Below are positions 27,827 to 35,342 of a stretch of 64,000 bases of DNA, piece after piece. The stretch is from Eudoraea chungangensis. Lineage in GTDB: Bacteria; Bacteroidota; Bacteroidia; Flavobacteriales; Flavobacteriaceae. Every line of letters begins with the position of its first letter. Position 1 is the stretch's first letter. Below the pieces are notes generated by a model, which was not told the origin of the DNA, did no database searches, and worked only from the letters and a program-made list of their open reading frames with translations. The position numbers were made by a program, and so were the translations under genes. Location of the stretch: assembly GCF_029360665.1 (NCBI RefSeq), contig NZ_JARDUB010000003.1, positions 661,254-725,253 on the forward strand, written 5' to 3'.

Positions 27827-28150
27827 TTATTTTTCAGAGTTTATTTCGATTGCCTGTTTTATGTAATATTCCACTGCTTTCTTATTCAATTCTCTTTGTG
27901 GCAAAACTCTTATAGCTTTTCCATTGCCTTTTAGAAGCCCTAAACTGTCTTCCATTTTTGCACCTTTTAAAAATCCAAAATCAATTCCATAAGGCATTGT
28001 TCGCATATGACAAATCCCTCCTTTTTTATTCGAATAAGTCGTAATTCTCTCTTTTTTGGTTTCTACGATTCCTTCAAAGGATAAGAGAAAATCTCTTGCT
28101 TGAAGAAATACTTCTTTGTGTTCTGACTGTAAATCTCTGTCGTATTGCAT
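27827..28150 (-). CDS. DUF1801-type protein
   Basis: A 107-aa protein with the DUF1801/YdhG arrangement: helix EVFLQARDFLLS, strands KERITTYSNKKGGICHM, then YGIDFGFLKGAKM and a helix AVEYYIKQAIE. Biochemical role unknown. First gene of a two-gene cassette with AlkD, ends identical (GTTAGCCAC). Its start is about 17 nt from the cassette edge. Confidence 0.78.
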   Translation of the reverse strand: MQYDRDLQSEHKEVFLQARDFLLSFEGIVETKKERITTYSNKKGGICHMRTMPYGIDFGFLKGAKMEDSLGLLKGNGKAIRVLPQRELNKKAVEYYIKQAIEINSEK

Positions 28151-28166
28151 AATGATATTTTATCTT

Positions 28167-28302
28167 GTGGCTAACGGCAGACTAAGGTTCGTTACCGTGA
28201 TTCGTCCGAAGGACAATTAAGCCGACCCTAAAGATAGCTTTTTGCGCGTGATTTTCGTTTAGGAAATCCGCGAGTTATAAATTTTGTGCTTTGTTGTAAT
28301 TA
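28167..28302 (-). repeat. attC-like site
   Basis: Left GTGGCTAACGGCAGACTAAGG, right GTGCTTTGTTGTAATTA. The left box equals the inverted right end of its cassette at 27119-27127. Confidence 0.75.
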
Positions 28303-28333
28303 GAATATTCATTGCAGCAACTCCACTTTATTT

Positions 28334-28762
28334 TTAGATTCTTATTTGGTAAGCTAGAAATAAACAACCTAATATGATAGCTATGTTTATACAAGCTCTT
28401 ATTATCCATGGAAATTTTGAGTAATCAAGTTTCGCATAGGTACTTAAAATCACACCAAGGCCCATAAATAAAAACCATGGAGTTAGGAATAGGATAAATT
28501 TCCATTTTAGTAACATGATAGCCAGGTCATGGATAAATCCACAGACGACAAAAGTGATTATCAGTGATAATGCATTGGGTAAGATGAGTTTAAGCGGTTT
28601 AAATATATATTTTCCCAGATAGAATCCCCAGATTGGATTCCAGTATTGCCAAAATATCGAAAACTTTCCCGCTCCCAGAGAACGGCTCAACATATTACGA
28701 AGTGAATCGCTGTTACCCAAAGGCACACCATTTCTTCTTTTTACGTAATCAGATAAATTCAA
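28334..28762 (-). CDS. MBOAT-like acyltransferase fragment or small relative
   Basis: A 142-aa membrane protein with three or four helices. WNPIWGFYLGKYIFKPL followed by CGFIHDLAIMLL resembles the region around the active histidine of membrane-bound O-acyltransferases, which are usually about 400 aa. So it is either a small dedicated family or a fragment carried as a cassette. Cassette ends are identical (GTTGTAATTA), which argues for a stable unit. The acyl acceptor is unknown. Confidence 0.55.
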   Translation of the reverse strand: MNLSDYVKRRNGVPLGNSDSLRNMLSRSLGAGKFSIFWQYWNPIWGFYLGKYIFKPLKLILPNALSLIITFVVCGFIHDLAIMLLKWKFILFLTPWFLFMGLGVILSTYAKLDYSKFPWIIRACINIAIILGCLFLAYQIRI

Positions 28763-28792
28763 ATGAACAGGTTATATATTCTGTGCTTTAAT

Positions 28793-29001
28793 TAATTACA
28801 ACGGTCTCGTCTCGGCTATAATTAGTACGGGAATAAAAGGGCAGTTTTGTTTCTGCTTAGTCGGTTAGCCGAATCTTTTTGTCTGTTTTTATTTTTTCTG
28901 TTTAAAAGTCAGATCCAAAAGTTTTTGCGGATTTTATAAATATATCCAAACTTTGGGTTGAGCGCAACAGCCCATATTAATTGTAGTCATTGTTGTAGTG
29001 C
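28793..29001 (-). repeat. attC-like site, GGCTAT family (209 bp)
   Basis: Left TAATTACAACGGTCTCGTCTCGGCTATAAT, right TTGTAGTCATTGTTGTAGTGC. A duplicated TCTCG is seen in the left arm. The rest of 28763-29076 holds no gene. Confidence 0.8.
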
Positions 29002-29076
29002 GTTTTAATTCTTGTAAGTTCTTTCTAGTTAATTATTTATGATACATATCAATTAGAATAAAAAAAATTGATTTTA

Positions 29077-29538
29077 TTAATTAACGGGTAATATAATAAC
29101 GGAATCAACATAATTGAGCAATTTAGTTATACCTTCATTTTCTACACTTCTATAATCTATAGGTGTAGGGTGTCCATAAACTGTTAGACTAGATGTTGAA
29201 CTATCCTCCGCAAATGGTCTAGGCGTATAATTATAAGAGCTTATTTCCATACTCATCCTAACAATTGAATCTAGTATTTCTTTTGAGGCTTTAGCTGGAT
29301 AATCTCGTTTATAAACACCCCCTTTTCTCAAAATTATTCCATTACCAAAAACAGTTAATTCATAATTGTATTGAGGATTAGCAATGTTATGTCTATTCAC
29401 ACTCATTGCAAAAATTAGTTCATCATCTTTATATTTTTTCATGTTTTCTGTGTTTGAATTGATAGTAGCGCAACTGCTCAAAGTAACGACAAAAATAAAT
29501 GTGTAATAGATTGTATACATATTTAGGAATTTCCTCAT
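29077..29538 (-). CDS. Hypothetical lipoprotein, 153 aa
   Basis: Not recognised. The signal ends IFVVTLSSC, then CATINSN, so it is a probable lipoprotein. The body has several beta strands (YNYELTVFGNGIILRKGG) and ends VIILPVN. Single-gene cassette with identical 10-bp ends (GTTGTAGTGC). Confidence 0.72.
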   Translation of the reverse strand: MRKFLNMYTIYYTFIFVVTLSSCATINSNTENMKKYKDDELIFAMSVNRHNIANPQYNYELTVFGNGIILRKGGVYKRDYPAKASKEILDSIVRMSMEISSYNYTPRPFAEDSSTSSLTVYGHPTPIDYRSVENEGITKLLNYVDSVIILPVN

Positions 29539-29598
29539 ATTTTCAATTTAAGCTTCTTTTCGGTTTAGCATTCATTTTTTTATTCGTATTTCTCCTAT

Positions 29599-29738
29599 GC
29601 ACTACAACGTTTCGGCTATGATTCCGTTGTCGAAAATTCCGCAGGAATTGTCCCCTTTAGGAATCATGCATTTAAAAGTAATGTTTTATATTTAGAAGAA
29701 AGCAGGAATGGATTGTACCCACTATTAGTAGCAGTTAC
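29599..29738 (-). repeat. attC-like site, right half decayed
   Basis: Left GCACTACAACGTTTCGGCTATGATT is intact and belongs to the GGCTAT family. The right half reads only CCACTATTAGTAGC. The spacer hairpin TTCCGCAGGAA remains. Confidence 0.5.
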
Positions 29739-29740
29739 TT

Positions 29741-30385
29741 TTATTTTTTTGCTTTAAAGCAAGCATAATTGTTAGATGTTGTCGGATTGTCAACGGACTT
29801 TTCAAATTCTTCAATACACCAGGGGTCTCGGAATCCAGCTATGCGAAGTAGTTTCAAGTGTTCACTTGGTTTTATACGTCCTCCCTCGTATTCATAGTCA
29901 GATTCCTCTGGTTTAATGAAATCACCATTTAATAAGAGTCCTCCAACGGGCAATATTTCATACGCTGTTCTATAGACATTTAATATATTCTTCTTTTCAA
30001 ATAAATCATGCAATGCCCATGTTGACACAATCACTTTTGGAGCCATTTTTATTTTCTTATTCCAAGCCTCATTTATTAAATCGGCCTGAATAAAATCAAT
30101 TCTATCATTGTATACTTCAGTTCTTTTCTTAGCTATTCCCAACATTGATTTGGAAAAGTCCAAACCTTCATAGGTAATTTGAGGTAGTCTATTCAGTAAA
30201 TAACTTGCTAAAAAGCCAGGTCCTATTCCCAATTCAAGTACTGGCACCTGTTTGCTGTCATCATCTTCTATTTGTTTTAAAATTGTTTCAAATAGTCTGA
30301 TTCTGTGCTGAGTGGGCTTGAATTTTTCTGTCCAATCTCTTGAAAAATCGGTATTATGAAATTTATGCAAGGCTTGTATTTTCAT
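29741..30385 (-). CDS. Class I SAM-dependent methyltransferase
   Basis: A 214-aa Rossmann methyltransferase. Motif I is VLELGIGPGFLASYLL; YEGLDFSKSMLGIAKK carries the ribose-binding acidic residue; IDFIQADL and VIVSTWALHDL follow as motifs II and IV. Cytoplasmic; methyl acceptor unknown. It is not closely similar to the methyltransferase at 11221. The stop is 3 nt from a decayed attC end. Confidence 0.85.
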   Translation of the reverse strand: MKIQALHKFHNTDFSRDWTEKFKPTQHRIRLFETILKQIEDDDSKQVPVLELGIGPGFLASYLLNRLPQITYEGLDFSKSMLGIAKKRTEVYNDRIDFIQADLINEAWNKKIKMAPKVIVSTWALHDLFEKKNILNVYRTAYEILPVGGLLLNGDFIKPEESDYEYEGGRIKPSEHLKLLRIAGFRDPWCIEEFEKSVDNPTTSNNYACFKAKK

Positions 30386-30398
30386 ACTTAATTAAATT

Positions 30399-30537
30399 AC
30401 TCACAACAGTATAGTATAACTGTCAGTTACTGAGTATAAAGTTACATTTTATTCCGATGAACGTGAAGTTTGTAAGAAATTAAATTCGCTTAACCATCTA
30501 GTTACAAAGAAATTACGGTTATACATTGTTGTAAAAC
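30399..30537 (-). repeat. attC-like site
   Basis: Left ACTCACAACAGTATAGTATAACTG, right ACGGTTATACATTGTTGTAAAAC. R box and inner GTATAAC box are both visible. Confidence 0.78.
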
Positions 30538-30585
30538 GTAGTTTTAAACATGGATAATCTCTCTTTGGTTAAATTTTTAATAAAT

Positions 30586-31035
30586 TCAGTTTTGAATATA
30601 TTTCACAGGTTGCCAAGCGGCTAATAACCAGTTTTCATTTACTTTCCGCTGAACTTCCAAAAATCTAGTTGTGAATGTCATCTCTTCATTTTTATAGATG
30701 ACTTTAACATCAATGAACCCAGTTAGGACGGCAGTATTTTCATAAATACGAACGTTTACCTCTCTTGGAATAAATGATAAATAATCTATTCTTTTAGTCT
30801 TTACAGTTTTAATAAATCCAGTTTTTGTTTCAGTCGAACCCTTTGTATGTCCATAAGTTAGATCGTCAGCAAGTAAGCTTTCAAGTTTCACAATATCAGC
30901 GTCAATCATAGCAGAAAATCTATCAGATTGCTGTTTAAGAATTTGCTGTTCCGAAAGAACAGTCTCATCATTCTGTGCTATAGTAAATTGGCTTGTAATC
31001 AGTAATAATAATCCAAATAGTTTTAATAATTTCAT
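30586..31035 (-). CDS. Secreted SnoaL/DUF4440-like protein
   Basis: A 149-aa NTF2-fold protein with signal peptide ending FTIAQ. The helix RFSAMIDADIVKLESLLADDLTY and strands RIYENTAVLTGFIDV match the DUF4440/SnoaL-3 type; LLAAWQPVKY is the typical end. Probably a periplasmic small-molecule binder. Cassette ends identical (GTTGTAAAAC), the same ten bases as cassette 1. Confidence 0.8.
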   Translation of the reverse strand: MKLLKLFGLLLLITSQFTIAQNDETVLSEQQILKQQSDRFSAMIDADIVKLESLLADDLTYGHTKGSTETKTGFIKTVKTKRIDYLSFIPREVNVRIYENTAVLTGFIDVKVIYKNEEMTFTTRFLEVQRKVNENWLLAAWQPVKYIQN

Positions 31036-31077
31036 TATTCAGGATGGGCATTTAGTAGGGTTCTTGTTTTGAGCTAT

Positions 31078-31195
31078 GTTTTACAACGTCTAACTAAGCT
31101 CTGTCGGCTTAGTTTTTCTAATATCTCAAAAGTATTTATTCTCATTGCTCTGTGCAAGCAACTCTGTAAGCCGATGGAGCTTAATGCTTTTTAGC
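31078..31195 (-). repeat. attC-like site, right end decayed
   Basis: Left GTTTTACAACGTCTAACTAAGCTC. Inner arms TAAGCTCTGTCGGCTTA and TAAGCCGATGGAGCTTA pair at 15 of 17 positions. The final GTTGTGC box is replaced by GCTTTTTAGC. Confidence 0.6.
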
Positions 31196-31229
31196 GGCTG
31201 AATTCACCTCCAAACTTTTCTTTGTCAGG

Positions 31230-31913
31230 TTAGTTTCTTTTTATCATGTTCCAAATGAACTTACAGGTAATGCCGAAACTTTTTGCCTGGTTTTTTACGA
31301 ACAACTTCATTTGTTCTAAGTCCGCACTATTGTATAGTCTGCCATTATAATGTACTCGCCTAATAGTTTGAGTATGTTCAATATTTACCAATGGATCTTT
31401 ATCAAGCATAATGAAATCGGCTATTTTCCCTGCCTCAATACTTCCGTAATCGTTGTTGATGTTATAATATTCAACAGGGTATAAAGTCGCCGTTTTCAGA
31501 GCTTCTGCGTTGCTCAAACCTGCCTTCACCATTTCCTGTAACTCTTCGTGAATACTTATGCCATAATATACATTGCGATCAAGTGCGTCAGTTCCTGCTA
31601 ATACCTTTACTCCATTTTGTTGAGCCAATTCTGTAATTTCCAGTAAATCGGCGGAAGCTTCGTACGCTACCATAAAATTGCTAGAAGCATCATTAACATT
31701 TTTAATATTAGTTTGAAAGTCTATTTGAAGATTTTTTAAAATGGCTTGTTCTCGAATTCTATCTTTTCTATATTCATTCCAATTATTAATTTGTAATGCA
31801 ATTAAAATCCCAATTACAACAAGAATAATTTCACCAATTGCATATTTCAGATACTTTCCAGTTTTGTTTTCCATTAGTAAGTTTTGTCTAATTTTCCGGT
31901 AGAATTTTATCAT
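31230..31913 (-). CDS. Chimera: DUF6090 N-terminus fused to amidohydrolase C-terminus
   Basis: A 227-aa fusion. Residues 1 to about 78 are a DUF6090 start (MIKFYRKIRQNLLMEN, membrane helix GEIILVVIGILIALQI). From about residue 80 the protein is the C-terminal third of an imidazolonepropionase-like amidohydrolase (GVKVLAGTDALD, HEELQEMVKAG, then SIEAGKIADFIMLD). The HxH metal motif and most of the TIM barrel are missing, so it cannot be an active amidohydrolase. The frame is open across the join. Cassette start GTTGTGCTT and leader are those of DUF6090 cassettes. Probably a recombination product. Confidence 0.82.
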   Translation of the reverse strand: MIKFYRKIRQNLLMENKTGKYLKYAIGEIILVVIGILIALQINNWNEYRKDRIREQAILKNLQIDFQTNIKNVNDASSNFMVAYEASADLLEITELAQQNGVKVLAGTDALDRNVYYGISIHEELQEMVKAGLSNAEALKTATLYPVEYYNINNDYGSIEAGKIADFIMLDKDPLVNIEHTQTIRRVHYNGRLYNSADLEQMKLFVKNQAKSFGITCKFIWNMIKRN

Positions 31914-31935
31914 TGGTTAATGGTTGATTATAATT

Positions 31936-32134
31936 AAGCACAACGGTTTGTGTTTGAGCAGTAAGGGAGCAAACTAGCTATTACTTTCCTTTTTGGCACT
32001 TAGCCAAAGCTTTTTGTTTTGATTTATTTTTTTATTTAATGCCAAATCCAAAAGATTTGGCGGTGTTCATTGATATTCCGGGTTTATACCTTAATCAGTC
32101 AAACCCGTATTGTGTATAGTTTTTGTTATATGGT
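31936..32134 (-). repeat. attC-like site (199 bp)
   Basis: Left AAGCACAACGGTTTGTGTTTGAGC, right TTGTGTATAGTTTTTGTTATATGGT. The spacer includes the repeated AATCCAAAAGATTTGGCGG. Confidence 0.75.
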
Positions 32135-32138
32135 GTTT

Positions 32139-32666
32139 TTATTCCGTCGCAATAAACACGTCAACTTCTGAATCTGTTCCGTTTTGCGATTTCGCTCCGT
32201 AAACCTCAAAGTCTGCCGTATACCTACGTTTTAGTTTTTTATCTTCTTTCCAGACTTTTTTCCACACGTCCACAATTGCGTCTGGTATTTCTCCCTTTGC
32301 CACGAGCTTGATATATTTTCCACCCTTAAATTCTCGTCCGATAAGTCCATCTGGAATTTCATCCAAAGATTTTACTTTCTGTCCGATTATGGCTCTGATT
32401 TTTCCAGTATAATCAGTTTCATAGTCAGTATAAATAGAATAAATTTCTTCAGATACTTTATTGGGTATTTTCTCCGAAATTCCATCTGAGTAGAATTGTC
32501 CCCAAAGTTTGCCCATATCCTCAACTGATTGTCCGCCTTCGTTAGTTGTTTCGATTGTAATTCCTATTATTTTGAATTCCGCCAAATTCTGTTCCATATA
32601 TTTCTTATGATTTTTACACGACAAAAAGATGGTCAATATTACTAAAATGGTTATCGCTTGTTTCAT
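32139..32666 (-). CDS. Lipoprotein with Cass2/GyrI-like effector-binding domain
   Basis: A 175-aa protein. Start placed at MKQAITILV, where a lipoprotein signal (VILTIFLSC) begins. The body resembles the AraC-effector-binding / GyrI-like fold: EFKIIGITIETTNEGGQ at the first strand, LWGQFYSDG, YTDYETDYTGKI, then KYIKLVAKGEIP and ADFEVYG. The Cass2 family of this fold was named for integron cassettes and binds cationic drugs; membership here is inference. It sits beside the sulfotransferase cassette. Confidence 0.7.
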   Translation of the reverse strand: MKQAITILVILTIFLSCKNHKKYMEQNLAEFKIIGITIETTNEGGQSVEDMGKLWGQFYSDGISEKIPNKVSEEIYSIYTDYETDYTGKIRAIIGQKVKSLDEIPDGLIGREFKGGKYIKLVAKGEIPDAIVDVWKKVWKEDKKLKRRYTADFEVYGAKSQNGTDSEVDVFIATE

Positions 32667-32676
32667 TTTTTCAAAT

Positions 32677-32813
32677 GCCATATAACAGTAAGGCTATTAT
32701 TTCGGCTTGGAAATTCGTGAAGAATTTTCAAGTATCGAAATCGAGCCGGTTAAAAGTAAGAAAATTCGGAGTGTATCAGAGGACAAGCTAAATTATAGCC
32801 GTTGTTGTACCAC
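32677..32813 (-). repeat. attC-like site, GGCTAT family
   Basis: Left GCCATATAACAGTAAGGCTATTATTTCGG, right AAATTATAGCCGTTGTTGTACCAC. Confidence 0.8.
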
Positions 32814-32817
32814 GTTT

Positions 32818-33543
32818 TTATACTATTCGCCAAATTAAATAAATTACAAATAGGACTATTATTACAATTGCAGCTCTAGTAATTATAGACATTAGTCGTA
32901 TCATTTTTTTCATTTCTTCCTTGTCGTTGACCTTTGGGAAGTCAGTTTTTGGTACTTCTAATCCTAAGAATTTACATAATGGTTCCCATCCTTGATTAAC
33001 TGAATAAACTAATAACTTTTCAGATGGGACAAGATTAGTTACTTCATTTATGTGTTCATTGTAGCGGTTTATAGCGCGCTGTTTGTTATCCATTGTTCCT
33101 TTAAGGAATCGCCCCCAAATTAACTTTGAAGTCATTTTTGTCATCTTCCTTAATGGAGGAATGAAAGATGATAGTAATTTGCTTTCCCACATTTTAGACA
33201 TTCCATAAATTGTATCGACAGTACTTTTATACCAAGCTTCAGGTCCACCAGGATGCAGGGTTAATAAAACTTTAGCATCAGGATTTGCTTCCATCAACTC
33301 TTTCCAAACACAGCTACTTGGGTAGTCTATGGTTGCTGAATAATTTTGAAATACTTTATTCCATTCATGTGGTGCATTTTCAGACGTTTCGGCTACTTTA
33401 ACCCAGAAGTCTAAGTGTTCCTCGTTGGCTTTTTTTGTTATCTCTTTCATATGATAACAAGAGTAGCCAAGCTCATTCAAAGCATGTTGAGTAGATAATG
33501 TTCCTGTTCTTCCAAATCCAGCTCCAATGATTTTTAAACTCAT
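32818..33543 (-). CDS. Sulfotransferase-like P-loop protein with C-terminal helix
   Basis: A 241-aa protein of the eukaryote-like sulfotransferase group. The PAPS-binding loop GAGFGRTGTLSTQHAL is at the N-terminus, and VLLTLHPGGPEAWYKST corresponds to the 3'-phosphate motif (here LHPGG where relatives have VRDP). A hydrophobic helix (AAIVIIVLFVIYLIW) ends the protein. The acceptor substrate is unknown. Single-gene cassette; ends agree at 9 of 10 bases. Confidence 0.78.
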   Translation of the reverse strand: MSLKIIGAGFGRTGTLSTQHALNELGYSCYHMKEITKKANEEHLDFWVKVAETSENAPHEWNKVFQNYSATIDYPSSCVWKELMEANPDAKVLLTLHPGGPEAWYKSTVDTIYGMSKMWESKLLSSFIPPLRKMTKMTSKLIWGRFLKGTMDNKQRAINRYNEHINEVTNLVPSEKLLVYSVNQGWEPLCKFLGLEVPKTDFPKVNDKEEMKKMIRLMSIITRAAIVIIVLFVIYLIWRIV

Positions 33544-33558
33544 TTATCTCAATTTAAT

Positions 33559-33693
33559 GTGCTACAACGGCTAGGATATGAAAAGTAGCGCAGTTTAAGC
33601 ACTAACTATTCAGGTTATAACTGACCGTTATTTTATATTTTCACTTTCTTGTATGTGCTTAAAGCACTATTTTTTATATACGTTGTTAGTGGC
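33559..33693 (-). repeat. attC-like site
   Basis: Left GTGCTACAACGGCTAGGATATGAAAAGTAGCG, right TTTATATACGTTGTTAGTGGC. The upstream amidohydrolase gene ends inside it. Confidence 0.82.
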
Positions 33694-35250
33694 TGATAAT
33701 TCCTCCCTCGGAATAAATTTTCCACCAATGATTACCGTTTCAATGTCATTATAAGCATTTATGTATTTCAGGGGATTAGATTTTAAAATAAGTAAATTGG
33801 CCTTTTTTCCCTTTTCTACTCCTCCATATAATATTTCTAAGTGGAACGCTTTTGCATTATTGTAAGTGGTGGATCTAAAAATTTTTTCTAAAGAAATTCC
33901 GGCATCAAACATGTGTTTCATTTCAAGAAAACCATTGTATCCAGGAGGGTTTGTAAACATATTCATTGCTGGTGTATCTGAACCGAAAATAAAATTAGCA
34001 TTTTTTTCAGACAGATATTTCGCAACAGTATTCAATCTAGAATTGTATAATTCATAAACAGCTAACCACATTTCAACATCTTCAGAATGATTACTTCTCA
34101 TAGCATTGTAAAAAGTGGGGTTCGTTCTTTTTAAATAAGCACCACGTCCTAAAATTTTATTTCTACCCCAATTACCTTCATTAGTTTTTAGTAAATTCAA
34201 AACGGTTCCCGGAAACACATGAGATAAATTTTTATCGGAACTAAGTGTCCCCTTAATCAAGTCTTCTTCACCAGTAATAGTTCTAAAAGTTAATTGATAA
34301 GCTATTTGTTTTTGAGCTATTTCCGAAAGTACATCCTTGTGCTGTTGTGTTAGTTCTAAATTATTAAACTCCTCTGCAAAATTGGTAGTCCAATTCCACA
34401 TTCCATGTGCAAACACCTCAACACCAGTTTCTAAGCCCACCTGATGACCCTCTATCGAAGGAGCATGAATAAGGACTGGCAAGTTTTGTTTTTTTGCTTC
34501 AAAGACTAAATCTTTTATAATATTCGTACTTGGTTTAGCCCAACTTACTATTAGACCTGATGCTTCATCTTCATAAACTATTTTTACACCAACACCCTCC
34601 TGTTTAATAATTCTTGAGAGAATCATTTCTGGAGTATGTTTTGAAAGATCCATACTGTCTGGAAAAGATATTTCTTTATTGTATTTATCATACAAAAATT
34701 GCGATTGATAACGACTTTCAAGGGAAGATTCTTCCATCTCCATTTCAAAATCATTCATTACCTGTACCTGATTAGCACAAGTGTAAATATCTGGATGGAG
34801 AGGGCTGTTTTTAATTTTAGATACCAATCCAGGATTATAATTATTCACATCTACGAGGGTGGTAAATCCATGGTATAAATAACTTTTAGGTAATTGCTTA
34901 AAGTAGTTCTCTACTAATTTTGGATATTTTTTTTTGAGTTCCTCGTTAAATCCTGCTGTGTTAGCGAGGTGAACATGCGAATCCATCAAACCCGTTATAA
35001 TAAACTTACCTTCTCCATTTTTTTCTTTAAAATTTCCAGACAATAATGGTTTTTTCTTATTTGCATATACAATCTTTTCTCCATCAATTACCACAAAACC
35101 TAATAAACTGTCTACTTTTTCATTGTTGGCAGATATAATAGTTATATCATTAATTATCGTGCCTTGCCTAACTTTTATTTCTATAATTTCTTCATGCTTG
35201 CATGAATTGAATAACAAGGCTAGAACTATTATTAAAATATATTTTTTCAT
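33667..35250 (-). CDS. Amidohydrolase-family lipoprotein
   Basis: A 527-aa metal-dependent hydrolase of the amidohydrolase superfamily. Lipoprotein signal ends LLFNSC. Metal motif HVH is in GLMDSHVHLAN; further ligands are in HAPSIEGH and FGSDTPAMNMF; GKKANLLIL closes the fold. It is the second intact amidohydrolase of the array and differs from the YtcJ-like one. The last seven residues (TNNVYKK) and the TAG stop are encoded by the attC-like site. Confidence 0.85.
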   Translation of the reverse strand: MKKYILIIVLALLFNSCKHEEIIEIKVRQGTIINDITIISANNEKVDSLLGFVVIDGEKIVYANKKKPLLSGNFKEKNGEGKFIITGLMDSHVHLANTAGFNEELKKKYPKLVENYFKQLPKSYLYHGFTTLVDVNNYNPGLVSKIKNSPLHPDIYTCANQVQVMNDFEMEMEESSLESRYQSQFLYDKYNKEISFPDSMDLSKHTPEMILSRIIKQEGVGVKIVYEDEASGLIVSWAKPSTNIIKDLVFEAKKQNLPVLIHAPSIEGHQVGLETGVEVFAHGMWNWTTNFAEEFNNLELTQQHKDVLSEIAQKQIAYQLTFRTITGEEDLIKGTLSSDKNLSHVFPGTVLNLLKTNEGNWGRNKILGRGAYLKRTNPTFYNAMRSNHSEDVEMWLAVYELYNSRLNTVAKYLSEKNANFIFGSDTPAMNMFTNPPGYNGFLEMKHMFDAGISLEKIFRSTTYNNAKAFHLEILYGGVEKGKKANLLILKSNPLKYINAYNDIETVIIGGKFIPREELSATNNVYKK

Positions 35251-35262
35251 AAAGTGCTGTTT

Positions 35263-35326
35263 GACACTAACGTTTTGGCTATGCGCAGTGTCCCGAAGGG
35301 CATTGCGTATAGGTTTTGTTATATGC
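35263..35326 (-). repeat. attC-like site, short (64 bp)
   Basis: GACACTAACG ... TTTTGTTATATGC with arms CTATGCGCAGTG / CATTGCGTATAG and a TCCCGAAGGG tip: a compact hairpin. Confidence 0.85.
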
Positions 35327-35342
35327 CGAGTTTTTAAAATTT

